Origin: CAG-390 sp051867815
Lineage (GTDB): Bacteria > Bacillota > Clostridia > Oscillospirales > CAG-272
DNA length: 23,317 nt
Direction of reading: 5' to 3'
Assembly (NCBI GenBank): GCA_051867815.1
Contig: JBJDZD010000158.1
Location: 1 to 23,317, forward strand
The position numbers and the translations under genes were made by a program. The stretch's first letter is position 1, and every line of letters begins with the position of its first letter. Of this stretch, positions 7,517 through 14,111 are shown one piece after another. The notes under the pieces are model-generated. The model was not told where the DNA came from. It saw only the letters and a list, made by a program, of their open reading frames with translations, and ran no database searches.

Positions 7517-10201
7517 TTATTGTTCGATCTCTTCCATAACAAATGCTTCGAGAATGTCTCCGAGCTTGAGGTCGTTAAACTTTTCAAGTCCGATACCGCA
7601 TTCGTAGCCCTGTGCAACCTCGCGGACGTCGTCCTTGAAGCGGCGGAGCGAGGAGATCTTATCCTCGTAAACGACGATACCGTCGCGTACAACTCTTATC
7701 TGAGACGCGCGCGTGATCTTGCCGTCCTGGATGTAGGAGCCTGCAATGAAGCCCACGTTCGGCACGTGAATGACCTGGCGAACCTCTGCGTGGCCGAGCA
7801 GGTTCTCGCGGAACTTGGGAGCGAGCATGCCCTTCATAGCCGCGCTTATCTCGTTGATGCAATCGTAGATGATACGGTAGGTGCGGATCTCAACGCCCTG
7901 GCGCTCTGCGGAATCGAGAGCGGTGCGGTCGGGTCTCGTGTTGAAGCCGACGATGATGGCGTTCGATGCCGCGGCGAACATAACGTCGCCCTCGGTGATA
8001 CCGCCTGCCGCCGCGTGGATAACGCGAACGCGAACCTCCTCGTTCGTCAGTTTTTCAAGCGATTGCTTTACTGCCTCGGCGGAGCCGCCCACATCCGCCT
8101 TGACGATGATGTTCAGCTCCTTTACGCCCTCTTGGATCTGCGCAAAGAGATCGTTGAGGTTCGTTCTTGCGTTTGCCTTGAATTCCTCTTCCTTTGCCTT
8201 GCTACGGCGCTGCTCGGCAAGCTCGCGCGCCATGCGCTCGTCAACAACCGCATTTACCTCGTCGCCTGCCTGCGGAACGTCGGCAAGGCCGGTGATCTCA
8301 ACGGGCATGGATGGAGGCGCAGCCTTAACGGTGCGTCCGGTATGGTCGGTCATTGCACGGATACGTCCGACTGCAGTGCCGGCAATAACGATGTCGCCTG
8401 CGCGGAGCGTACCGTTCTGGATGAGAACGGTGGCAACGGGTCCGCGGCCGCGGTCGAGCTTGGATTCGATGACGATACCCTTTGCGCGGCGGTTGGGATT
8501 TGCCTTGTATTCCTGTACCTCGGCAATGAGAAGGATGGCTTCGAGAAGCTCGTCAATGCCCTGATGCTTGAGCGCGGAAACGGGAATGCACATTACGTCG
8601 CCGCCCCATTCCTCGGGAACGAGGTCGTACTGCGTGAGTGCCTGCTTGATATTGTCGGGGTTTGCGCCGGGCTTATCCATCTTGTTGATGGCAACAATGA
8701 TCTGAACTCCGGCAGCCTTCGCGTGGTTGATCGCCTCAACGGTCTGGGGCATGATGCCGTCATCCGCCGCCACAACGAGGATGGCAATGTCGGTTGCCTG
8801 CGCACCGCGCGCACGCATTGCGGTGAAGGCCTCGTGGCCGGGTGTGTCAAGGAACGTGATCTCCTTGCCGTTTATCTTAACGCGGTATGCGCCGATGTGC
8901 TGTGTGATTCCGCCTGCCTCGCCTGCGGTAACGCGCGTGTTGCGGATTGCGTCGAGAAGGGAGGTCTTACCGTGGTCAACGTGACCCATAACGCAAACTA
9001 CGGGCGCACGCTCAACGAGATTGCTCTCGTTGTCCTCTTCCTCGTCGAACAGTCTGTCCTCGATGCTGACGACGACCTCCTTGGTGATCTCCGCGCCCAG
9101 CTCGTCTGCAATGAGGTATGCGGTGTCAAAGTCGATGGTCTGGTTTACGGTGACCATCATGCCCATGAGCATCAGTCGCTTAATGACCTCGCCCGAGGTC
9201 ACCTTGATGCGCGAAGCAAATTCGCCGACGGTGATCTCCTCCGGTATCTCTGCCTTGACGGGGGCTTTTTTGACGGGTGCCGGAGCCGGCGCAGGCTGGA
9301 AATTGCCCTTCTTGCCGTTCTTGCCCTGCTTGCCGCCGGTTGCGGCGCCTGCGTTCTTGTTCTGCTGACGGTTGTCCTTGCCGTTCTTGCCGCTCTGCTG
9401 ACGGTTATCCTTGGCACCCTTGCCGCTCTTGCCGGCATTCTGACTCTGGCGGTTGTCCTTGCCGCCGTCGTTCTTATCACCGTTCTGCGCGGCGGGAGCT
9501 TTCTTTACCTTTTGAGGAGAGCCGCCGCGGTCGTCGCGAACGTTCTCGGGAACGAAGGTGTCGAGGTTGTCGTCGTACTTGGAGAGGTCAACGGCACCGC
9601 TTCCGCGAGTGTCGACCACGCGCGTGTTCTGCTTGGTGTTGACGGTGACGACTTCGCGCTCGCCCTCGGGGCGTGCAGTCCGACGCATGTCGATGGCGGT
9701 TCTGCCCGATTTCTTTTCAGCGGGCTTCTCCTGCTTCTTTTCCTGCTTTTCCTGCTTGGACTTCTCCGAAGAAGCGCTCATGCGCGACTCAAAACGCTCG
9801 CCGGCACTGCGCGCGACGTTCTGTTTTTCTGCCGGCTTCTGTGCAGGCTTTTTCTGCTCGGGCTTCTGCTCGGGCTTTTTGTCCTCTGCCGCTTTTTTGT
9901 CATCTTCCGGCTTCTTGCCCTCTTCGGGCTTGGTCTCCGATTTCGGTGCGACGGGTTTAGCCTCTGCGGCCTTTTTCCGCATAGAGGGTATGCCTGTCAC
10001 TCCGTCGATATAATCCTCAATGCCTACGATCTGATTCAATGTGGTGAGCGTTTCCCAAATCACATCAAGCTCAAAGGGATCGAGTACCTTTTGTGTTTTG
10101 ACTTCAAGGCCTGCCGCCGCCAAAATGTCTGTAAGCTCCTTCGGCTTAAGCGATAGATCCTTTGCCAACTGATTCACTTTATACTGAGAGCCGACTGCCA
10201 T
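7517..10201 (-). CDS. infB: Translation initiation factor IF-2
   Basis: IF-2 is the GTPase that brings initiator fMet-tRNA to the 30S subunit and promotes subunit joining. The 894-residue protein has an IF2_N domain at ~5-50, a long low-complexity Lys/Glu/Gln/Asn/Gly linker (~75-315), a second IF2_N at ~320-375, and the G domain: GHVDHGKT (406-413), GGITQHIG (430-437), DTPGH (452-456), NKMD (506-509), SAL (542-544), then domains II-IV to the C-terminus. The start ATG (10199-10201) follows GGAGG (complement of 10214-10218), 12 bases away. It is the last gene of the operon: a terminator follows 16 bases after the stop, and the rbfA/truB genes often found next in Firmicutes are absent here. A long opposite-strand frame over most of this gene is a codon-use shadow. 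Confidence 0.98.
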   Translation of the reverse strand: MAVGSQYKVNQLAKDLSLKPKELTDILAAAGLEVKTQKVLDPFELDVIWETLTTLNQIVGIEDYIDGVTGIPSMRKKAAEAKPVAPKSETKPEEGKKPEDDKKAAEDKKPEQKPEQKKPAQKPAEKQNVARSAGERFESRMSASSEKSKQEKQEKKQEKPAEKKSGRTAIDMRRTARPEGEREVVTVNTKQNTRVVDTRGSGAVDLSKYDDNLDTFVPENVRDDRGGSPQKVKKAPAAQNGDKNDGGKDNRQSQNAGKSGKGAKDNRQQSGKNGKDNRQQNKNAGAATGGKQGKNGKKGNFQPAPAPAPVKKAPVKAEIPEEITVGEFASRIKVTSGEVIKRLMLMGMMVTVNQTIDFDTAYLIADELGAEITKEVVVSIEDRLFDEEEDNESNLVERAPVVCVMGHVDHGKTSLLDAIRNTRVTAGEAGGITQHIGAYRVKINGKEITFLDTPGHEAFTAMRARGAQATDIAILVVAADDGIMPQTVEAINHAKAAGVQIIVAINKMDKPGANPDNIKQALTQYDLVPEEWGGDVMCIPVSALKHQGIDELLEAILLIAEVQEYKANPNRRAKGIVIESKLDRGRGPVATVLIQNGTLRAGDIVIAGTAVGRIRAMTDHTGRTVKAAPPSMPVEITGLADVPQAGDEVNAVVDERMARELAEQRRSKAKEEEFKANARTNLNDLFAQIQEGVKELNIIVKADVGGSAEAVKQSLEKLTNEEVRVRVIHAAAGGITEGDVMFAAASNAIIVGFNTRPDRTALDSAERQGVEIRTYRIIYDCINEISAAMKGMLAPKFRENLLGHAEVRQVIHVPNVGFIAGSYIQDGKITRASQIRVVRDGIVVYEDKISSLRRFKDDVREVAQGYECGIGLEKFNDLKLGDILEAFVMEEIEQ
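9369..9461 (-). repeat. KDNRQ repeat in the IF-2 linker
   Basis: On the plus strand the 12-mer CGGTTRTCCTTG occurs three times at 9369-9380, 9402-9413 and 9450-9461 (33 and 48 bases apart, both multiples of three). On the coding strand these encode KDNRQ(Q/S) units in the disordered linker of IF-2 (about residues 247-280), interspersed with G/K/N-rich spacers. This is coding, in-frame repetition, presumably from local duplication. Confidence 0.8.
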
Positions 10202-10241
10202 ATTATCTGTCTTCCTCCTTACGGATACGAAATTGTATAGT

Positions 10242-10571
10242 TTATTCCGCGGAATCTTTTTCCGCCTTCTGTCTTACGGCTTCTGCCATCGAGGCGTCCG
10301 TTATTGCCATTGCCGCAACAAGACCTTTGCCCGTTGCCGCGCCGATCTGTGCCGCCGTAAGACCTGTTTTTATCATCCTGACCCCATAGTAGTCCGTGCG
10401 GTCGGAAATTCTTTTGTCCGTCGCCGGCGAATTGTCGCAAGCCGTGACGACCAGCGCCGCCTTCCCGGCCTTAAGCGCCTCGCAAACGTTGACCGTTCCG
10501 CAAACCGCGCGGCGTGCGCGGATGCAAAGGCCGAGCATGCCGAGCAGGCGTTCCTTCGGCGTGTTGCCCAT
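10242..10571 (-). CDS. ylxQ: L7Ae-family ribosomal-like protein YlxQ
   Basis: This 109-residue protein has the L7Ae/L30e fold signature: LLGMLGLCIRARRAVCG, an EALKAGKAALVVTACDNS segment matching the lysine- and aspartate-rich core of YlxQ/YbxF, then GLTAAQIGAATGKGLVAAMAI. YlxQ binds kink-turn RNA, but its cellular role is poorly defined. It lies between ylxR (1-base overlap) and infB (40-base gap), the standard place in Firmicutes. Confidence 0.88.
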   Translation of the reverse strand: MGNTPKERLLGMLGLCIRARRAVCGTVNVCEALKAGKAALVVTACDNSPATDKRISDRTDYYGVRMIKTGLTAAQIGAATGKGLVAAMAITDASMAEAVRQKAEKDSAE

Positions 10572-10864
10572 TATTCTGCCTCCGACATTGCCGCTTCAAG
10601 CGCATCCCAGACTTCCTCGGGAATGGCGACGCCGAGATTTGCATCGGCGCGGTGGTTTTTACGGAGTTTTTTAAGGCATACCGGGTTCTTGCAAAGATAC
10701 GCGCCGCGTCCCGATTTTTTGCCGGTCAGGTCGAGGGTTATTTCTCCCTCGGGTGTGCGCAGGATGCGTACAAGCTCGACCTTCGGCTTGTGTTCGTTGC
10801 ATCCGAGGCATTGACGCATCGGTATCTTTCTCTGCGGCAGGGGGTGATTTTGCTTCTTTGCCAT
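10571..10864 (-). CDS. ylxR: YlxR/RnpM (DUF448), RNase P modulator family
   Basis: This 97-residue protein carries the DUF448 pattern: PMRQCLGCNEHKPKVELVRI, then SGRGAYLCKNPVCLKK (GRGAY motif). YlxR, also called RnpM, binds the RNase P RNA and modulates its activity in B. subtilis. The four cysteines (two in CLGC, then LC and VC) could hold a metal. The ATG at 10862-10864 has no clear Shine-Dalgarno sequence and lies only 11 bases after the nusA stop, so translation may restart by termination-reinitiation; an internal ATG at residue 16 (MRQC) is the alternative start. It overlaps ylxQ by one base. Confidence 0.88.
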   Translation of the reverse strand: MAKKQNHPLPQRKIPMRQCLGCNEHKPKVELVRILRTPEGEITLDLTGKKSGRGAYLCKNPVCLKKLRKNHRADANLGVAIPEEVWDALEAAMSEAE

Positions 10865-10875
10865 GTTATGTTCGA

Positions 10876-11901
10876 TTATTCGGGCTTGATATCTATCTTG
10901 CAGCCGGTCAGACGGGCGGCAAGGCGAGCATTCTGACCCTCGCGGCCGATTGCGAGCGATAGCTGATCGGGCCGAACGACCACGTGCGCGGTCTTTTCGC
11001 CGAGCATGGTGACGGATTCAACCGTTGCCGGAGCAAGAGCCGCCGCGATGTACTCCGCGGTGTCCTCGCTGTATTTGACGATGTCAACCTTTTCGCCGTC
11101 AAGCTCGCCGAGAATGGAATTGATTCTCACGCCGCGCGTACCGACACAGGAGCCGACGGGATCAACGCCCTCGTCCTCGGAGTGAACGGCTATCTTGGTT
11201 CTGGAGCCTGCCTCGCGCGCGATGCCCTTAATGGTAACGATGCCCTCCTGGATCTCGGGGACCTCAAGCTCAAACATGCGACGGATAAGACCGGGATGAG
11301 CACGGGATATGGTGATAAGCGGTCCGCGAGCCTCGCGGTTGACCTCCGAGATGTAGATCTTTATCTTCTGACCGATGAAGAATTCCTCGCCGGGGATCTG
11401 CTCGGACTTGCGCAGGCGCGCGTAGCCGTTGCCGGTGAAGATGATAACGTCGCCCGTTTCCTCGTCGATCTTGGAAACGGTGACGGTGATGATCTCTTCG
11501 CGCTTAGCCTCGTAAGCCTCTTGAGATATTTTTCTCTCCGCCTCGCGGATTGCCTGAATGATGACGGAGCGAGCTGCGCCTGCGGAAAGGCGTCGGAAAT
11601 TCTTGGGTTTTACTTCGGTTTCGAGCACCTTGCCCACGGTCATGCGCTTGTTGTGCGTTTTTGCTTCCTCAACGGAGATCTGGGTCTCGGGGTCTTCAAC
11701 CTCGGCGACGACCTCTTTCTGCTGAAAAACGCGGACGTCCTTCTTGCTTTCGTCGATATGGATGCGAACGTTGGTGTTGTTGCCGTATTCCTTCTTGTAA
11801 GCCGCAACGAGAGCCGCCTCTATCTTCTCGAGCATGTAGGCCTTGGATATGCCACGCTTCTGTTCAAGCTCGTCAAGAGCGGCGAAAAATTCCGAATTCA
11901 T
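10876..11901 (-). CDS. nusA: Transcription termination/antitermination factor NusA
   Basis: NusA binds RNA polymerase and controls pausing, termination and antitermination. The 341-residue protein has the N-terminal RNAP-binding domain (MNSEFFAALDELEQKRGISK to about residue 125), an S1 domain (~135-199), and two KH domains; the GxxG loops are visible as VGTRG (~253) and IGREG (~318-322). It ends right after KH2, as in Firmicutes, without the acidic repeats of proteobacterial NusA. A purine-rich AAGGA stretch lies ~10 bases before the ATG. It sits 36 bases after rimP and 11 before ylxR in the conserved order. Confidence 0.97.
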   Translation of the reverse strand: MNSEFFAALDELEQKRGISKAYMLEKIEAALVAAYKKEYGNNTNVRIHIDESKKDVRVFQQKEVVAEVEDPETQISVEEAKTHNKRMTVGKVLETEVKPKNFRRLSAGAARSVIIQAIREAERKISQEAYEAKREEIITVTVSKIDEETGDVIIFTGNGYARLRKSEQIPGEEFFIGQKIKIYISEVNREARGPLITISRAHPGLIRRMFELEVPEIQEGIVTIKGIAREAGSRTKIAVHSEDEGVDPVGSCVGTRGVRINSILGELDGEKVDIVKYSEDTAEYIAAALAPATVESVTMLGEKTAHVVVRPDQLSLAIGREGQNARLAARLTGCKIDIKPE

Positions 11902-11937
11902 TTTTGAGATTTCCTTTCAAAATATTATGTCAAACGG

Positions 11938-12438
11938 TTAATTGTTTTCAAAATCAAACACGGTGCGCATCTTTGAGACGGACTCAAAGGGAAGAGCGAC
12001 CGTTTTCTCACCGACCTCGATGAGAATGGGCTTTTCGGGGTTCGTCTCGCCGCCCTCAAAGCCGAGGAGGACGCCGCCGAGCTTGCGAGTGCCGTCGAGG
12101 GGGGCAAAGAGCTTCACCTCAACCGTCTCGCCCACGCACGCGCCGATGTGCCAAGGCAGGGTGACGTCGCGCTCGATGCCGGGCGACGATACTTCAAGGT
12201 TATATGAGGTGTCGATGGGGTCGGCTTCGTCGAGGATCGGGTCGATGGCGCGCGTGACGCGCTCGCAGTCGGCAATGCCGATGCCTTCCTCGCGGTCGGT
12301 GTCAATGGTGAGGACGAGAACGCGATCTGCTCCCCTCTTGACGAATTCGATGTCCCAGATATCGCAGCCGCATTCGCGAACAGCATCTGTTATCAGGGGG
12401 TATATTTTTGCGGCAACGCCGCCGAGTTCTTTTTTCAT
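11938..12438 (-). CDS. rimP: Ribosome maturation factor RimP
   Basis: RimP assists 30S subunit assembly. The 166-residue product shows the family pattern: CGCDIWDIEFVKRGADRVLVLTIDT, GIGIADCERVTRAIDPILDE, NLEVSSPGIERDVTLPWHIGA, and a C-terminal SH3-like domain with TRKLGGVLLGF. Length fits the family (150-170). Its start overlaps the stop of the upstream small gene (ATGA), so its translation is probably coupled to that gene. Confidence 0.95.
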   Translation of the reverse strand: MKKELGGVAAKIYPLITDAVRECGCDIWDIEFVKRGADRVLVLTIDTDREEGIGIADCERVTRAIDPILDEADPIDTSYNLEVSSPGIERDVTLPWHIGACVGETVEVKLFAPLDGTRKLGGVLLGFEGGETNPEKPILIEVGEKTVALPFESVSKMRTVFDFENN

Positions 12439-12620
12439 TTCTTTTTACTCTTCAGCTTTTTAAGCTCTTTCTTTTCTTTGCGGATGCGTTTTAAGTTTTT
12501 CTTTGCCTCTTTTTCTTCTTTTTTGAGACATTTGAGGAGCGCCTTTATCTTTTTGTTGTCCAGATGCGGACGGAAGGGTTCCTGTGCCTGCTGTGGCTTT
12601 TGCGCCTTAAAGGGTTTCAT
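12435..12620 (-). CDS. Small very basic protein, first gene of the nusA operon (unrecognised)
   Basis: I do not recognise this 61-residue protein. It starts MKPFKAQKPQQAQEPFRPHL and continues as a mostly Lys/Glu/Leu stretch, probably a single charged helix or coiled coil, with one cysteine (CLKKEE) and a KSKKK end. The ATG at 12618-12620 is chosen because GGAGG (complement of 12627-12631) lies 6 bases before it; a TTG 18 bases further out at 12638 has no such site. The stop overlaps the rimP start by 4 bases. High lysine and position at the head of a ribosome/transcription operon suggest an RNA- or ribosome-binding protein or a leader cistron, but this is inference. Lysine-rich low-complexity frames can be spurious; the strong ribosome binding site and ATGA junction argue it is real. 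Confidence 0.7.
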   Translation of the reverse strand: MKPFKAQKPQQAQEPFRPHLDNKKIKALLKCLKKEEKEAKKNLKRIRKEKKELKKLKSKKK

Positions 12621-12626
12621 GAAGCA

Positions 12627-12631
12627 CCTCC
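12627..12631 (-). promoter_or_regulatory. Shine-Dalgarno site fixing the start of the small basic gene
   Basis: CCTCC on the plus strand reads GGAGG on minus, 6 bases before the ATG at 12620. This is the only good ribosome binding site at the head of the operon transcript and moves the start inward from the upstream TTG. Confidence 0.85.
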
Positions 12632-12653
12632 GAAACAAAAATATTTATTCGAG

Positions 12654-12683
12654 AAAATGAGAGTGGACTTGCGCCCACTCTCA
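12654..12683 (-). promoter_or_regulatory. Leader hairpin with short U-run, possible attenuator of the nusA operon
   Basis: A perfect 9-base-pair stem (TGAGAGTGG at 12658-12666 with CCACTCTCA at 12675-12683, loop of 8) lies in the predicted 5' leader. In the minus-strand transcript it is followed at once by UUUU (12657-12654) and then CUCG. It is too weak and the U-run too short for a confident terminator, but it sits between the promoter and the GGAGG site, where attenuation, antitermination or RNA-stability control could act. Confidence 0.5.
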
Positions 12684-12705
12684 GTCTCACTATACTTCCG
12701 TATAT

Positions 12706-12734
12706 ATTATATCACAAAAAAATACGAAAAGCAA
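12706..12734 (-). promoter_or_regulatory. Sigma-A-type promoter, extended -10, for the small-protein/rimP-nusA-infB operon
   Basis: On the minus strand TTGCTT (12734-12729), 17-base spacer, TATAAT (12711-12706), with TGA directly before the -10, giving TGnTATAAT. The transcript should start near 12699, leaving a leader of about 80 bases that carries the hairpin at 12658-12683. Confidence 0.82.
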
Positions 12735-12744
12735 TAGCTTTGGC

Positions 12745-12773
12745 GAATTTTTATGAATTTTTTGAATTTTTTT
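12745..12773. promoter_or_regulatory. Phased A/T-tracts between the divergent promoters
   Basis: Three GAATTTTT-type tracts begin at 12745, 12755 and 12764, so about one helical turn apart. On the minus strand they read as A-tracts 11-39 bases upstream of the -35 of the nusA-operon promoter, the region of an UP element or intrinsic bend. The remaining sequence 12774-12826 between the two promoters shows nothing further. Confidence 0.5.
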
Positions 12774-12826
12774 CAAGCCCGAGAGCAATTTCACATCAAA
12801 TTCACGCCTTCTTTGCGCTTTTTCTA

Positions 12827-12855
12827 TTTACAAATAATAAAAAACATGGTATAAT
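12827..12855 (+). promoter_or_regulatory. Sigma-A-type promoter for the membrane protein-gdpP-rplI-dnaB run
   Basis: TTTACA at 12827-12832, 17-base spacer, TATAAT at 12850-12855, with TGG before the -10 (extended -10). AGGAGG at 12891-12896 lies 5 bases before the ATG at 12902. This promoter probably drives at least the first genes of the plus-strand run; no other good promoter was seen before ftsH. Confidence 0.82.
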
Positions 12856-12901
12856 ATAATGTAAAGCTATAATCGGAGCAGTATCGCCAAAGGAGGAAAG
12901 C

Positions 12902-14044
12902 ATGGAAAAGAGCGAAGCTGACAACAAAATACTCGGGCAGTTCGCGCCGCGCACGCCTCTCGCTCTGATACTTGCGCTTGCGTCTGCGCTCGGCTCGCTT
13001 TCCCTGCTCTTGTCGGACGTGCCGATATTTGCCGGCATTGCCGTGGCGGTAATGCTCGCGCTGGTGTTCATGACGGTTCGCGGCGGCGTTCGCTTCATCG
13101 TTATAATTCCGGCGCTGATCTTCATGGTGCTGACGGGCGAGGTCGCGCTCCCTGCGATCTATCTCGGCTTCGTTTTCACCTTTGCCTCCTCGCTGTATCT
13201 GACGGCAGGCAGGAGATGGTTCGTCCCCCTGCTTTCCGGAGCGGCGGCGTACGCGGTTGCCTTTCTGCTCTTTGACGGATATGCGGCACTTTTGGTTCTC
13301 GTGCCCGTCCTTCTCGGTATGATCGCTTCAATGGCTCTGCAAAACTACGGCTTGGCGCCCACGGTCGGCACACTCACTCTCCTCGGCTCGGTCGGCGCGG
13401 TCCTTGCCCTGCTTGTTGGAGGAGTCGATATCACGGCGGCCGCCGACGCGCTCCGCGACTATATCACGGGCGTTTATCTCGGCGTATCGAACGAGCTGCT
13501 CGTCATTGACGAAAAGACCGCAGAGCTTCTTGCCACCGTCGTGGTCAATATGCTTCCCGGAATAATGATTGCCGCGGCTTCGGTTATGATCTGGGCAGGC
13601 TGTAAGCTGGCGATTGCCTTCCTTGAAGGCTCGCACGTCAGTGATATACCCGAGAGCGCAAAGCGCATAGAGCTTGCGCCCGTCAGCGGTATCGTTTACG
13701 TTCTCGCCTTCATGCTTTCAAGCGCGTTTGCCATTGAGGGAGGAGACTACGAAATGGCAGGTGCCGTCACCGATAACCTTTTGATAATTCTTGCCCCTGC
13801 CTTTCTCGCGTTCGGCCTGCGCACCTCGCGTGACCGTTTGGAGCGCAAGCTTTCGCGCTTTGAGGTCTATCCGACAGGCACTCCGCGCAGAGTGGCAAAC
13901 GGCGTGGCGGCAGTAACCTGCCTGCTCGTGCCCGGCATATCTCCGGTAATATACCTCGTTTTGGGCGTTATCGGCTCGTTCTCGCCGATATTTGACGCAA
14001 TCAAGCGCAAGCTTCGGGATATGTCCGACAACAACGGCGATTAA
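12902..14044 (+). CDS. Polytopic membrane protein, YybS/DUF2232-like
   Basis: This 380-residue protein has about nine strongly hydrophobic segments (for example ~20-56, 64-77, 84-100, 106-145, 155-173, 210-240, 259-277, 290-305, 338-358) and a hydrophilic, probably cytoplasmic, N-terminus of 15-18 residues. No enzymatic motif was recognised. The assignment to the YybS/DUF2232 family rests on its position directly before gdpP-rplI-dnaB, the same order as yybS-gdpP-rplI-dnaC in B. subtilis, and on its membrane character. It is somewhat longer than the ~310 residues of B. subtilis YybS. Some families of this kind are thought to act like ECF-transporter S components, but that is not shown here. 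Start is fixed by AGGAGG 5 bases upstream. Confidence 0.7.
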   Translation: MEKSEADNKILGQFAPRTPLALILALASALGSLSLLLSDVPIFAGIAVAVMLALVFMTVRGGVRFIVIIPALIFMVLTGEVALPAIYLGFVFTFASSLYLTAGRRWFVPLLSGAAAYAVAFLLFDGYAALLVLVPVLLGMIASMALQNYGLAPTVGTLTLLGSVGAVLALLVGGVDITAAADALRDYITGVYLGVSNELLVIDEKTAELLATVVVNMLPGIMIAAASVMIWAGCKLAIAFLEGSHVSDIPESAKRIELAPVSGIVYVLAFMLSSAFAIEGGDYEMAGAVTDNLLIILAPAFLAFGLRTSRDRLERKLSRFEVYPTGTPRRVANGVAAVTCLLVPGISPVIYLVLGVIGSFSPIFDAIKRKLRDMSDNNGD

Positions 14045-14063
14045 ACCGTTAAACACAACCGAG

Positions 14064-14084
14064 AATGAGGGCAAGGCCTTCATT
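14064..14084 (+). other. Intercistronic hairpin before gdpP
   Basis: AATGAGGGC (14064-14072) pairs with GCCTTCATT (14076-14084), 9 pairs with one G-U and a 3-base loop, in the 67-base gap before gdpP. There is no T-run after it, so it is not a terminator; an RNA-processing or stability element is possible. Confidence 0.35.
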
Positions 14085-14111
14085 TGAACACGAATAAGGA
14101 GCTGTAAGGCT

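Noticed and set aside
7520..10156. Very long plus-strand frame (878 codons) opposite infB
   Set aside because: It is the antisense shadow of infB: the real gene has all IF-2 motifs, and the opposite frame gives a composition-biased (Leu/Val/Asp/Cys/Gly-rich) protein without a recognisable domain, start signal or promoter.
10984..11907. Plus-strand frame of 307 codons opposite nusA
   Set aside because: Same codon-use shadow effect; NusA motifs are on the minus strand and the frame has no ribosome binding site.
12658..12683. Leader hairpin read as a plus-strand terminator
   Set aside because: No T-run follows on the plus strand and no plus-strand gene ends there.
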